Made by a program: the position numbers and the translations under genes. The notes beneath the pieces were generated by a model. The model worked only from the letters and a program-made list of their open reading frames with translations. It was not told the DNA's origin and did not search any database. DNA of 64,000 nt from Chloroflexota bacterium (lineage in GTDB: Bacteria > Chloroflexota > Limnocylindria > Limnocylindrales > CSP1-4): assembly GCA_030447745.1 (NCBI GenBank), contig JAUJOH010000001.1, forward strand, positions 187,440-251,439, in the 5' to 3' direction. Shown here piece by piece: positions 52,098 through 59,684 of the stretch. How positions within the stretch are numbered: position 1 is the stretch's first letter; each line of letters starts with the position of its first letter.

Positions 52098-52580
52098 CTA
52101 TTCGATCGGCCAGGGGAGGCGGTATTCCTTGAGGTACGTGCTCACCGTGCGCGCACTCACTGGGGGGTCTAGACGTTCGCCAAGCTCTTCGTGCGTGGGT
52201 CGATGACTTTTGGCGATCTCGCGAAACGTGTTGACAAGGGTCTCGCGGCTGTGGGTTCGGCCTCGAGGTCTTCCCGGTTTCGCCGCGCGGGGTCTGGCGA
52301 TAGGCGGGGGAGGTCCGATGTCCTCGTGTAGCGCCAAGAGCGCGGCAGCCACTGGCTCGTTGATGTAGTAGTGATCGCGGTCGTCGCCGGGTCGGCGAGG
52401 CGCCTGCAAGAGGAGGGTCGCGTCCGCCGCCGAGAGCTCGCAGAATGGCGCTTCCGCCACATCGAGAAGTTTTGGACCGAGGCTGACGTGGCCAATCCGC
52501 ACGATCGGCGTGGACCCCCAACGTCGGAACGACACCGAGAACGGCTGCCGGCCCGGCGCAAAAATGTTCTGGTCGGCCAT
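52098..52580 (-). CDS. Hypothetical protein, possible island regulator
   Basis: 160 residues from MADQNIFAPGRQPFSVSFRR. Begins 41 bases after the recombinase stop on the same strand. The first 80 residues look like a beta-rich domain (FCELSAADATLLLQAPRRPG). The C-terminal segment RETLVNTFREIAKSHRPTHE, ELGERLDPPVSARTVSTYLK resembles a helix-turn-helix with a basic lead (RAAKPGRPRGR). Between recombinase and excisionase genes, so probably part of the integration control module. Confidence 0.6.
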   Translation of the reverse strand: MADQNIFAPGRQPFSVSFRRWGSTPIVRIGHVSLGPKLLDVAEAPFCELSAADATLLLQAPRRPGDDRDHYYINEPVAAALLALHEDIGPPPPIARPRAAKPGRPRGRTHSRETLVNTFREIAKSHRPTHEELGERLDPPVSARTVSTYLKEYRLPWPIE

Positions 52581-52620
52581 CAAGGCGCGGAGCTGGCGAA
52601 GAACCGTCGCGCCGGCCGGA

Positions 52621-53847
52621 CTAAGCCGTGCCAAGGCCCAACGCCTCGTCGATGGCTGCGGCGGCCGCATTGTGCAGTTCGGGCACTATGGCCGCGTAGG
52701 CTGAGGCCGTGATTGCAATGCCGGCGTGGCCAAGCCACTCGCTGATGACCGCAAGAGGAACTCCCTTGGCGAGCATCGTGGTGGCCGCTGAATGTCGCAG
52801 GTCGTGGAAGCGGACTGGCGGCACACCCGCCCGATCGCGAGCTTTGCGGAACTCCCGCGACACCCGCTCCGGGGCCAGCGGCTGACCGACCCCGTCCGTA
52901 AACACGAGTCCATCCCGGTCCTGCCAGGCGGTGGCCGCGGCGTGTCGAGCGAAAAGCTGGCGAGTGCGACGTGTTTCCAGAGCGTTGCGCGCACGCGCCG
53001 GGAGCGGGATGGTCCGTCGCGACTTGGTCGTCTTGGGTTCCGCAAGCACCCATTCGTTTCCGTGGCCCCTCGCGAGTGACCGATGAACGGTGAGCCTGTC
53101 GCGGTCGATGTCGCGCCACGCCAGGCCCAGGAGTTCCCCGAGCCGGAGGCCGGTTGTCGCTGCGAGCGCGTACAACGGGCCGAGCTCGTCCTCCGTTGTC
53201 GCGTCGATCAGCCTCGCCAGGTCAGGAGCGGCCAAGTAGGTGATCGGTCGGTGCGCGACGTACGGCGGCCGTGCGTCAGCGGCGACGTTCCGACCTACGG
53301 AGCCGTCCCGAACGGCATCTGCCAAGGCCCGGCGCAACGTTGCCCGGAGGTGGCGCACCGTTTGCGGCGACAGCCCGCCAGGGTTTTGACGACCTCGCGT
53401 CCGAACTGCCGGCCGTTCGGGCCTTCCGGCCGCAAGGAAGCCGCTTAGTCCAGTCTCCACGTCCGTTGCAGAAAGACGGGCCAACGGGATCCGGCCGAAT
53501 CGTGGGTTGAGGTAGACCCGAACGTGCATTTCAGCCGTGCGCCACGTTGAGGGCCGGACGCGCAGTCGGTGCCTCTCCAGCCAGCGGGCAAGAAAGTCGC
53601 CCGTCGTGAGGCCCGGCCCCGCAGGTGCGAGCGTGCCGAGCCGGAGGTCACGCCGGAGCTCGTCAAGCTTTGCTCGAGCGGACTCGGCCGTCCGACCCGT
53701 GACCGTTCGGCGATGTCGGGTACCGGCGGGGTCTGTCCAGGTGATGGCACCGCGCCACCGGTCACCGTTGCGGTAGACCGACCCTTCGCCGGCAGATCGC
53801 CGGCGAGCCTTCCGGGCCGTAGAATCCGGCATGTCGGGCGTCCTCAC
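52621..53847 (-). CDS. Tyrosine recombinase (phage-type integrase)
   Basis: 408 residues. AP2-like arm-binding domain (GSVYRNGDRWRGAITWTDPA), SAM-like core-binding domain (DFLARWLERHRLRVRPSTWR), and the catalytic domain with Arg in TTGLRLGELLGL (about 233), Lys in KTTKSRRTIPL, HDLRHSAATT (about 350), EWLGHAGI and Tyr in SAYAAIVPEL. All catalytic residues are present, so it is probably active. It is transcribed away from tRNA-Cys, 145 bases from the tRNA's 3' end, the classic position for an island integrase. Confidence 0.93.
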   Translation of the reverse strand: MRTPDMPDSTARKARRRSAGEGSVYRNGDRWRGAITWTDPAGTRHRRTVTGRTAESARAKLDELRRDLRLGTLAPAGPGLTTGDFLARWLERHRLRVRPSTWRTAEMHVRVYLNPRFGRIPLARLSATDVETGLSGFLAAGRPERPAVRTRGRQNPGGLSPQTVRHLRATLRRALADAVRDGSVGRNVAADARPPYVAHRPITYLAAPDLARLIDATTEDELGPLYALAATTGLRLGELLGLAWRDIDRDRLTVHRSLARGHGNEWVLAEPKTTKSRRTIPLPARARNALETRRTRQLFARHAAATAWQDRDGLVFTDGVGQPLAPERVSREFRKARDRAGVPPVRFHDLRHSAATTMLAKGVPLAVISEWLGHAGIAITASAYAAIVPELHNAAAAAIDEALGLGTA

Positions 53848-53922
53848 TGTCAGGACTCCGTCGAGCGCCTCGTCCGTTCGCCGCGGGCGAGGCGTCGTCT
53901 TTTGTTCGCCATTGTACGCCTG

Positions 53923-53943
53923 TTGCTACCGAGGTTGCTACCG
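53923..53943 (+). repeat. Paired TTGCTACC repeats, right island end
   Basis: TTGCTACC at 53923 and 53935, 12 bases apart, between the recombinase start and tRNA-Cys. Matches the pair near 21942 in sequence, spacing and orientation. Confidence 0.55.
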
Positions 53944-53953
53944 CGCAGACATG

Positions 53954-53983
53954 GAACGAGGCCCCGAAGGGCCTCGCTCGTTC
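53954..53983 (-). terminator. Hairpin terminator after tRNA-Cys
   Basis: On the minus strand GAGGCCC-TTCG-GGGCCTC with flanking CGTTC pairs forms a strong UUCG-capped stem 9 bases after the tRNA-Cys CCA. Only a short T stretch follows. It is element-derived if the island boundary is right, replacing the ancestral terminator now at 21763. Confidence 0.6.
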
Positions 53984-53991
53984 ACAATGAG

Positions 53992-54036
53992 TGGAGGCGA
54001 CGACCGGATTCGAACCGGTGAATAGAGGTTTTGCAG
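53992..54036 (-). other. Right attachment site within tRNA-Cys
   Basis: The 3' 45 bases of the intact tRNA-Cys gene, repeated at 21801-21845 with two mismatches. By the usual mechanism this 3' half came with the island and restored the tRNA on integration. Confidence 0.82.
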
Positions 54037-54068
54037 ACCTCCGTGTTGAGCCACTTCACCACGTCGCC
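53992..54068 (-). tRNA. tRNA-Cys (anticodon GCA), island integration target
   Basis: Acceptor GGCGACG/CGTCGCC, discriminator U, encoded CCA, loop CTGCAAA giving GCA, T-arm CCGGTTCGAATCCGG. Last gene of the four-tRNA cluster transcribed from near 54.49 kb. Confidence 0.96.
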
Positions 54069-54131
54069 ATCTGTGGTTCGCCGGCCCGGTGTCGGCGGAT
54101 GGTCCGCATCGCGCGGACCATATTCGGTTGG

Positions 54132-54202
54132 CTGCCCCTCGAGGATTCGAACCTCGGTTCACGGATCCAAAGTCCGCTGTCCTACCGCTAGACGAAGGGG
54201 CA
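54132..54202 (-). tRNA. tRNA-Gln (anticodon TTG)
   Basis: Acceptor TGCCCCT/AGGGGCA with the U1-A72 pair usual in bacterial tRNA-Gln, anticodon loop CTTTGGA giving TTG, T-arm CGAGGTTCGAATCCTCG. CCA not encoded. Confidence 0.95.
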
Positions 54203-54245
54203 GCGTCGCTCTGGCGGGCGGCCGTCGCGCCCCTGGGGCAACAAA

Positions 54246-54321
54246 TGGAGCGGAAGACGGGACTCGAACCCGCGACCCTCACCTTGGCAAGGTGATGCTC
54301 TACCAACTGAGCCACTTCCGC
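54246..54321 (-). tRNA. tRNA-Gly (anticodon GCC)
   Basis: Acceptor GCGGAAG/CTTCCGC, discriminator U, encoded CCA, anticodon loop CTTGCCAAG giving GCC, T-arm GCGGGTTCGAGTCCCGT. Confidence 0.96.
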
Positions 54322-54345
54322 CCGATGACGCGACCACCTTTGCGG

Positions 54346-54421
54346 TGGTGCCGAGAGCCAGGATCGAACTGGCGACACCGCGATTTTCAGTCGCGTGCTC
54401 TACCAACTGAGCTATCTCGGC
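54346..54421 (-). tRNA. tRNA-Phe (anticodon GAA)
   Basis: Acceptor GCCGAGA/TCTCGGC, encoded CCA, anticodon loop ACTGAAAAT giving GAA, T-arm GCCAGTTCGATCCTGGC. First gene of the tRNA cluster. Confidence 0.96.
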
Positions 54422-54462
54422 CCGATGGCCAACCAGGCTTTGGCCGCCCGTCGGCGGTCCAG

Positions 54463-54492
54463 AGGATAGCACGGGGTCGCGACGCCCCTCAA
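54463..54492 (-). promoter_or_regulatory. Promoter of the Phe-Gly-Gln-Cys tRNA cluster
   Basis: On the minus strand TTGAGG (54492-54487) and TATCCT (54468-54463) are separated by 18 bases, about 40 bases before tRNA-Phe. The remaining ~230 bases up to the DUF1232 gene contain nothing I can support. Confidence 0.6.
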
Positions 54493-54722
54493 GGCGACGG
54501 ACTGGAGCCAGGCGCGTGGCGGCACGACCTCCGGCTTGCTGCGGCCGCTACTCGTGCCACGGCTATTTCCTGACCATCGGCAGACACAAGGGCGCGAACC
54601 ACCACCGGGTCGAGGTTCTGCGCGCGGTGTGCACGCACGAATCGGCCGCGCGGGCGTGGCGAGCCCCCCGATGTGGCGGCCGAAGGGCCGCGGATAGCAC
54701 TGCCACGAATAGCCCCCGGCGA

Positions 54723-55097
54723 CTACGGTTCCCGGGCTCCGTCGCGCCCCAGGACCGACTCCAGCAGCGCGTACCCGCCGGGGCTGCCCGGCCACCGGCG
54801 CCGGAGCTCCTCGCTCCCGACGCGCTGCCGCACGTATCGAAGCACGAGCACGGCCACGATGATGTCGTCGAGCGGGCCCAGGACCGGGACGAACTCCGGG
54901 ATGAGGTCGATCGGGTTGACGAGCCAGACGATCAGCCCGACCAGCGCGAGTCGGGCGCCCAGAGGCGTCGAGCCGTCCGCGAGCAATGACCGCACGAGCC
55001 GGGCGACGTCCGGCACGACACCCACGGCCTCGCGGAGTGGCACGTCGCGCGGCCGGCCGACCCAGACCAGCGCAATTGCCGCCAGCCAGACGACCAC
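54723..55097 (-). CDS. DUF1232 (YkvA-like) membrane protein
   Basis: 124 residues from GTG. Two or three hydrophobic segments and the DUF1232 signature NPIDLIPEFVPVLGPLDDII followed by VLVLRYVRQRVG. A start further upstream would overlap htpX, and none with a normal codon was found. Role unknown. Same strand as and 41 bases after htpX, so probably co-transcribed with it and lemA. Confidence 0.82.
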   Translation of the reverse strand: MVVWLAAIALVWVGRPRDVPLREAVGVVPDVARLVRSLLADGSTPLGARLALVGLIVWLVNPIDLIPEFVPVLGPLDDIIVAVLVLRYVRQRVGSEELRRRWPGSPGGYALLESVLGRDGAREP

Positions 55098-55138
55098 CAG
55101 TCCGGCGACGACGGTGACGAAGGGTCGGAGGTCCAGCG

Positions 55139-56116
55139 CTACTCCAGCTCCGCCAGCGCCGCCACGTCCGGCTCGGCCAGCGGCCGCTCCCCGGTGAGCT
55201 CCCGCAGCCGGTTGATCCGCTCGACGATCGGCGGGTGCGTCGCGAAGAGCCCGGAAGCCCGCGTCTCGAACTTCTTGATCGGGTTCGTGAAGTAGAGGTG
55301 CTGCGTCGCGCGGTTCGCGACTTCGAGGACCTCCCGGTCCGCGGTGATCTTGGCGAGCGCACGCTCGAGCCCGGACGGGTTGCGGGTGATCTCGACCGAT
55401 GACGAGTCCGCCAGGTACTCCCGCTGGCGGCTGACGGCCAGCTGGACGAACCGTGCGGCGATCGGGGCCAGGATGGCGAGCACCATCGCCAGCACGAGCA
55501 TGATGACCTGGAGAACGCCGCCGCCATCACGACCGCCCGAGCGGCGTCCTCCGCCGCCCCAGAAAGTGAAGCGCAGGAAGAAGTCGGACAGGAGGGCGAT
55601 CGACCCGACGAGCACCCCCACGATCAGCGAGAACCGGATGTCGAGGTTCCGGACGTGCGCGAGCTCGTGCCCGATGACGCCTTGCAGCTCCTCCCGATCG
55701 AGCTTCTCGAGCAGTCCCGTCGTGACGGCGATCGAGGCGTGCTCAGGATCCCGTCCGGTGGCGAACGCGTTCGGCGCAGAGTCATCGATCACGTGCACGC
55801 GAGGCATGGGGATGTTCGCCGCAATCGCCATCTCCTGGACGACGTTCATCAGCTGCGGAGCCGTCGTCTCGTCGACCTCTTTCGCGTTCGACGCGGCCAG
55901 GACGAGCCGGTCGCCCGTGAAGTACGAGCCGAGCGACATGACCAGCCCGACGACGAACGCGAGCGCGGTCGCACCGATCGCTCCGGCCGGCTCGCCCGTC
56001 AACGCATAGCCGGCGGCAAAGCCCAGCGCCCCGAGCAGCACGACCACGACCAGCGCAAGGAGGAACGAGTTGCGCCGGTTGGCCGCGATCTGGTCGTAGA
56101 AGGTCGAGCGAGCCAA
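55139..56116 (-). CDS. htpX: HtpX-type membrane metalloprotease (M48)
   Basis: 325 residues. Degrades damaged membrane proteins. Two N-terminal membrane helices, SAPNAFATGRDPEHASIAVT, the zinc motif VIGHELAHVRN (HELAH, about residue 151), two more helices separated by a Gly/Arg loop (GGGGRRSGGRDGGG), and the third ligand in SRQREYLADSSS. Adjacent to lemA, a common pairing. An Arg-rich start MARSTFYDQI is usual for the family. Confidence 0.94.
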   Translation of the reverse strand: MARSTFYDQIAANRRNSFLLALVVVVLLGALGFAAGYALTGEPAGAIGATALAFVVGLVMSLGSYFTGDRLVLAASNAKEVDETTAPQLMNVVQEMAIAANIPMPRVHVIDDSAPNAFATGRDPEHASIAVTTGLLEKLDREELQGVIGHELAHVRNLDIRFSLIVGVLVGSIALLSDFFLRFTFWGGGGRRSGGRDGGGVLQVIMLVLAMVLAILAPIAARFVQLAVSRQREYLADSSSVEITRNPSGLERALAKITADREVLEVANRATQHLYFTNPIKKFETRASGLFATHPPIVERINRLRELTGERPLAEPDVAALAELE

Positions 56117-56179
56117 AGCGTCCTCTCCGCTCGCGTCGTCCGGCGGCCGTGCGTCGCGGACGGTGTGACGGGTCCGGCC

Positions 56180-56749
56180 TCAGCCGACCGACAAATCGAC
56201 GCGCGGCACGTTCGCTGCTTCGGGCTCGGCATCGAAGAATTCGCGACGGGTGAACGCGAACGGTCCGGCGATCAGCATGCTCGGGAACGTCGCGATGGCG
56301 GTGTTGTAGTCGAGCACCGACGCGTTGTAATGCTGGCGGCTGAACGAGATCTGGTTCTCCGTCGTGGTCAGCTGCTCCTGCAGCTCCAGCACGTTCTGGT
56401 TCGCCCGCAGCTCCGGGTAGTTCTCCACGACCGCGAACAGCGACCGAAGGGCGCCCGTCAGGGCGTTCTCGGCCTGAGCCTGCTCGGCCGGGCCGCGCGC
56501 GCCGGCGGCGACCGCAGCCGCGCGCGCCTCGGTGACCTGAGTCAGGACGTCCTGCTCGAACCCCATGTAGCCCCTGACGGCGTTCACGAGGTTGGGGATC
56601 AGGTCGTGCCGACGCTTCAGCTGCACCTCGATCTGGGCAAACGCCTCGTCCACCCGGAGCCGTCGCTGGACCAGACCGTTGTAGATCGCGATGGTCAGGA
56701 CGACGACGAGGAGGAGGATCACGATGACGACCAGGACCGGGATGTCCAT
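56180..56749 (-). CDS. lemA: LemA family protein
   Basis: 189 residues. N-terminal membrane anchor (IPVLVVIVILLLVVVLTIAI), then the helical LemA domain: YNGLVQRRLRVDEAFAQIEV, QLKRRHDLIPNLVNAVRGYM, ENYPELRANQNVLELQEQLT, FSRQHYNASVLDYNTAIATF. Role unclear; often linked to M48 proteases, as here. GGAGGG precedes the ATG by a few bases, and TAGACT at about 56795 could be its -10. Confidence 0.94.
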   Translation of the reverse strand: MDIPVLVVIVILLLVVVLTIAIYNGLVQRRLRVDEAFAQIEVQLKRRHDLIPNLVNAVRGYMGFEQDVLTQVTEARAAAVAAGARGPAEQAQAENALTGALRSLFAVVENYPELRANQNVLELQEQLTTTENQISFSRQHYNASVLDYNTAIATFPSMLIAGPFAFTRREFFDAEPEAANVPRVDLSVG

Positions 56750-56832
56750 GTTGCCCTCCGGAAATGGCCGCGCGACGCCGGCTCGGTCGGGCGAGTCTAG
56801 CAGCCCACATCGCGCCGTCGAGCACCGAACGG

Positions 56833-56906
56833 TGGGCGGTACTGGACTCGAACCAGTGACTTCCTCGGTGTAAACGAGGCGCTCTAACCGACTGAGCTAA
56901 CCGCCC
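56833..56906 (-). tRNA. tRNA-Val (anticodon TAC)
   Basis: Acceptor GGGCGGT/ACCGCCC, discriminator A, anticodon loop GTTTACACC giving TAC, T-arm CTGGTTCGAGTCCAG. CCA only partly encoded (ACC). The ~430 bases between it and the next terminator show no gene. Confidence 0.95.
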
Positions 56907-57333
56907 GAGGCGACAGCGTAGGCGCTGGGTTGGGGCTGCGTCGACGGTGACGCCTGGTCCGGGTCGATCTCGCGCGCGGTCGGCGCCGGGCATGCCGAGT
57001 GGCCGGTCGACGGGGCCCTCGCCGCGGCGCGCACACCTGGCGGCGCCGGTCGACGCGCCGGCAGGCCGCGGCGCGCCACCCTTCGTTCGCGTGCCAGACG
57101 TGCGTGGACGGACTGCTGGGTTTGGTCGCGCGTCGAGGCCCGCTTTCCGGCCGTTCCCACGCACGGGCTGCGGCGCTCGGCAGCAACAAGACGGCCGAAC
57201 AGTCCACCGAGGCATGGGTGGCCCGGTTCGGGCCGTCGCAGCCGGTACGAGTCCCGGACCGCATATCCGCACCGATCGACGGCGAGGCCCGCGGTGTGAC
57301 AGTTGGCTTGTTGCCGCGCCGGTGAATCAGAAC

Positions 57334-57360
57334 GAGCGCCCGAGGGCGCCCGTCTCGTCG
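57334..57360 (-). terminator. Hairpin terminator after tRNA-Leu(GAG)
   Basis: On the minus strand ACGAG-ACG-GGCGCCCTCGGGCGC-TCGT folds into a GC-rich hairpin about 10 bases past the tRNA-Leu(GAG) 3' end and is followed by TCTGATT. Confidence 0.5.
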
Positions 57361-57369
57361 GTGTCAGGG

Positions 57370-57454
57370 TGGTGCCCAGGCCGGGACTTGAACCCGGATG
57401 AGTTGCCTCATACGCCCCTCAAACGTACGCGTATACCAATTCCGCCACCTGGGC
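57370..57454 (-). tRNA. tRNA-Leu (anticodon GAG)
   Basis: Acceptor GCCCAGG/CCTGGGC, encoded CCA, long variable arm (ATGAGGCAACTCAT), loop TTGAGGG giving GAG within the stem TACGT/GCGTA, T-arm CCGGGTTCAAGTCCCGG. Confidence 0.93.
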
Positions 57455-57493
57455 ACGGTGCTCGCCGGGGTTCGGGACCCGAGGGGGTTGTGG

Positions 57494-57580
57494 TGGTACC
57501 GAGGACGGGACTTGAACCCATACGCCCTTGCGGGCACTAGCTCCTGAAGCTAGCGCGTCTGCCAATTCCGCCACCTCGGC
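57494..57580 (-). tRNA. tRNA-Leu (anticodon CAG)
   Basis: Acceptor GCCGAGG/CCTCGGT, encoded CCA, long variable arm (GCCCGCAAGGGC), loop TTCAGGA giving CAG, T-arm GGGTTCAAGTCCC. Paired with tRNA-Leu(GAG) 40 bases downstream. Confidence 0.94.
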
Positions 57581-57773
57581 GCGGTCCCTGGCGACCGGTC
57601 CCCGAAGGCTCCGGCCGCCGGCGAGGCGCCATGGTAGCACATCGTCCCCGGCCCTCCGGCACGTCGGACCGACGCAGCCGCGCACCCGCTGACAACGCCG
57701 CGGGCAGCGGTCACGTGCGGCCGCGCCACCGGACGAAACGGGTCCCGCACCGCCCGCCGGCGCCCGCGCAGGC

Positions 57774-58004
57774 TCAGCCGGCCGCCGGCGCGAAGACGAA
57801 CGAGACGAGCGAGAAGAGGACGAAGAGGACGAGCAGGACGATCGTGAACTGCCAGAGCCGGCGCTCCACCCCGCGGCGGCTCCGGTAGACGGCCGAGTCC
57901 CCGCCGAACGTGCCGGACAAACCCGTGCCGCGCGCCTGGAGCAGGATCGCGGCGATGAGCGCGAAGCTCACGATGATCTGGCCGAACGCCAGCAACGGGT
58001 TCAC
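57774..58004 (-). CDS. secG: Protein-export membrane protein SecG
   Basis: 76 residues, two membrane segments (FGQIIVSFALIAAILLQ and QFTIVLLVLFVLFSLVSFVF) joined by a loop with GTGLSGTFGGDSAVYRSRRG, the SecG signature. Small subunit of the SecYEG translocon. GTG start with AGGAGGG upstream; TACGAT at 58043-58038 could be the -10. It lies 78 bases after gpmI but may have its own promoter. Confidence 0.95.
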   Translation of the reverse strand: MNPLLAFGQIIVSFALIAAILLQARGTGLSGTFGGDSAVYRSRRGVERRLWQFTIVLLVLFVLFSLVSFVFAPAAG

Positions 58005-58082
58005 GGACGGGGGTCCCTCCTGGTGGCTCGGCGGCGGATCGTAGCACAGCCACTTCGCTCCCCGGCCCCCCGGGGACCGGGA

Positions 58083-59684
58083 TCAGCCGCGGGAGCGCGG
58101 TTCGAGCAGGCAGGTGCCCGTCATCCCGTCCCAGCGTGGCAGGCCGGCAAGTCCCAGCACCGTTGGCGCGACATCCGCGAGCACGCCGTTGCGCAATCGC
58201 CGCCCGGCCACGGCTCGACCGCGCAGCACGACCGGCACGTTGTTCAGCGAGTGCGCCGTGACAGGGGCGCCTGAGGCGTCCCGCATCTCGTCGGCGTTCC
58301 CGTGGTCGGCGGTGACCGCCAGCAGTGGGCCGACGCCGGCCGGGTCCCGCGCGTCGACGTCGTTGAGCGCTGCCACGACCCGCGCCAGACACGCGTCGAT
58401 CGCCTCCACGGCCCGAACCGTCGCGTCCCAGACCCCCGTGTGCCCCACCATGTCCGGGTTCGCGTAGTTGGCGACGACGAAGTCGTACGCGTCCGACTCG
58501 ATCGCCTCGACGAGCGCGTCCGTGACCCCCGGCGCGCTCATCTCGGGCTGGAGGTCGTACGTCGCGACCTTGGGGCTCGGGACCAGCCGCCGGTCCTCCC
58601 CGGGCCACGCCGCCTCCCGGCCGCCGTTGAAGAAGTACGTCACGTGCGCGTATTTCTCCGTCTCGGCGACGTGGAACTGGCGCCAACCGGCCTCGGAGAA
58701 GGCCTGCGCGAGCGACCGCGCCTCTTCCGGCGGGAAGGCGACTTCGACCGGCAGCCCGGCCTGGTACGCCGTCATCGTGATGACGAGGAGGTCGTGCGGC
58801 GGCGGCCGTCCATCGGGCGCGGCCCGGTCGAACCCGACGAAGTCGCGATCCGCGAGCGCGTGCGTCAGCTGCCGGGCGCGATCGGCTCGGAAGTTGCCGT
58901 GCACGATCGCGTCGCGGTCGGTGAGCCGCCCGTCGACACCGTCGATCACCGTCGGCCGAATGAACTCGTCGTTCTCGCCGCGGGCGTACCCGCCCTCGAT
59001 GGCCGATGTCGCGGAAGATGCCCGCTCCCCCACCCCGTGGACGATGGCGTCGTAGCCGCGCTCGACCCGCTCCCAGCGCTGGTCGCGGTCCATCGCGTAG
59101 TAGCGCCCGCCGACCGTGGCGATGCGAGCGTCCGGATGAGCGGCGGCGAGGCCCGACTCGAGGCCGCGGACGTGGCCCAGAGCAGAGCGCGGCGGTGTGT
59201 CGCGGCCATCGAGCAGCGCATGGATGCGCACCGCCGGCACGCGGAGTCGCGCGGCGAGCTCAACGATCGCGACGAGGTGCCGGTCATTCGCGTGGACGCC
59301 GCCCGGACCGATGAGGCTGACAACGTGGAGGCGACCCGTCTCCCGCCCCCGCTCGGCGGCGGCCAGCAGGGCCGGTCGGGTCGCGAACGAGCCGTCGGCG
59401 ATCGCCGCGTCGATCCGGGGCAGGTCCTGCAGAACGGGCCGCCCGGCGCCCAGGTTGAGATGCCCGACCTCCGAGTTGCCCATCTGGCCGGCGGGCAACC
59501 CGACCGCCTCTTCCGAGGCCCGCAGAACGGCATGCGGGGAGTCCCCTTCGAGACGGCGCCACGTCGGCATCCGGGCGGCTGCGATCGCATCAGCGGCCGG
59601 ATCGACACCGATGCCGAAGCCGTCGATCACGACGAGCACGATAGGACGGGGGCGGAGGACACCGCCTGGACGAGGGCCGGTCAC
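58083..59684 (-). CDS. gpmI: Phosphoglycerate mutase, cofactor-independent
   Basis: Interconverts 3- and 2-phosphoglycerate using two Mn2+ ions. 533 residues: PIVLVVIDGFGIG (metal site), catalytic Ser in GQMGNSEVGHLNLGAGR (about residue 70), LIGPGGVHA, HALLDGRDTPPRSA, NFRADRARQLT, EKYAHVTYFFNGG, NPDMVGHTG and TADHGNADEM. GTG start overlapping the tpiA stop by 4 bases, so two glycolytic enzymes are coupled. Confidence 0.96.
   Translation of the reverse strand: MTGPRPGGVLRPRPIVLVVIDGFGIGVDPAADAIAAARMPTWRRLEGDSPHAVLRASEEAVGLPAGQMGNSEVGHLNLGAGRPVLQDLPRIDAAIADGSFATRPALLAAAERGRETGRLHVVSLIGPGGVHANDRHLVAIVELAARLRVPAVRIHALLDGRDTPPRSALGHVRGLESGLAAAHPDARIATVGGRYYAMDRDQRWERVERGYDAIVHGVGERASSATSAIEGGYARGENDEFIRPTVIDGVDGRLTDRDAIVHGNFRADRARQLTHALADRDFVGFDRAAPDGRPPPHDLLVITMTAYQAGLPVEVAFPPEEARSLAQAFSEAGWRQFHVAETEKYAHVTYFFNGGREAAWPGEDRRLVPSPKVATYDLQPEMSAPGVTDALVEAIESDAYDFVVANYANPDMVGHTGVWDATVRAVEAIDACLARVVAALNDVDARDPAGVGPLLAVTADHGNADEMRDASGAPVTAHSLNNVPVVLRGRAVAGRRLRNGVLADVAPTVLGLAGLPRWDGMTGTCLLEPRSRG

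Larger units (their letters stand above)
21846..53991. mobile_element. Genomic island integrated in tRNA-Cys (about 32.1 kb)
   Basis: Bounded by direct repeats of the tRNA-Cys 3' end (21801-21845 and 53992-54036). A tyrosine recombinase lies next to the intact tRNA, preceded by an excisionase-like gene. Paired GTTGCTACC repeats sit just inside both ends. The cargo has no conjugation or phage structural genes, so it is an integrative or formerly mobilisable island rather than an obvious prophage or ICE. A second, broken recombinase near the left end and remnants of phage-type genes suggest it is a composite of several insertions. Confidence 0.75.

Noticed and set aside
21846-53991. Active prophage or conjugative element
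   Set aside because: No capsid, portal, large terminase, relaxase, VirB4/TraG-type or replication genes were recognised; only a small-terminase-like remnant and integration genes.
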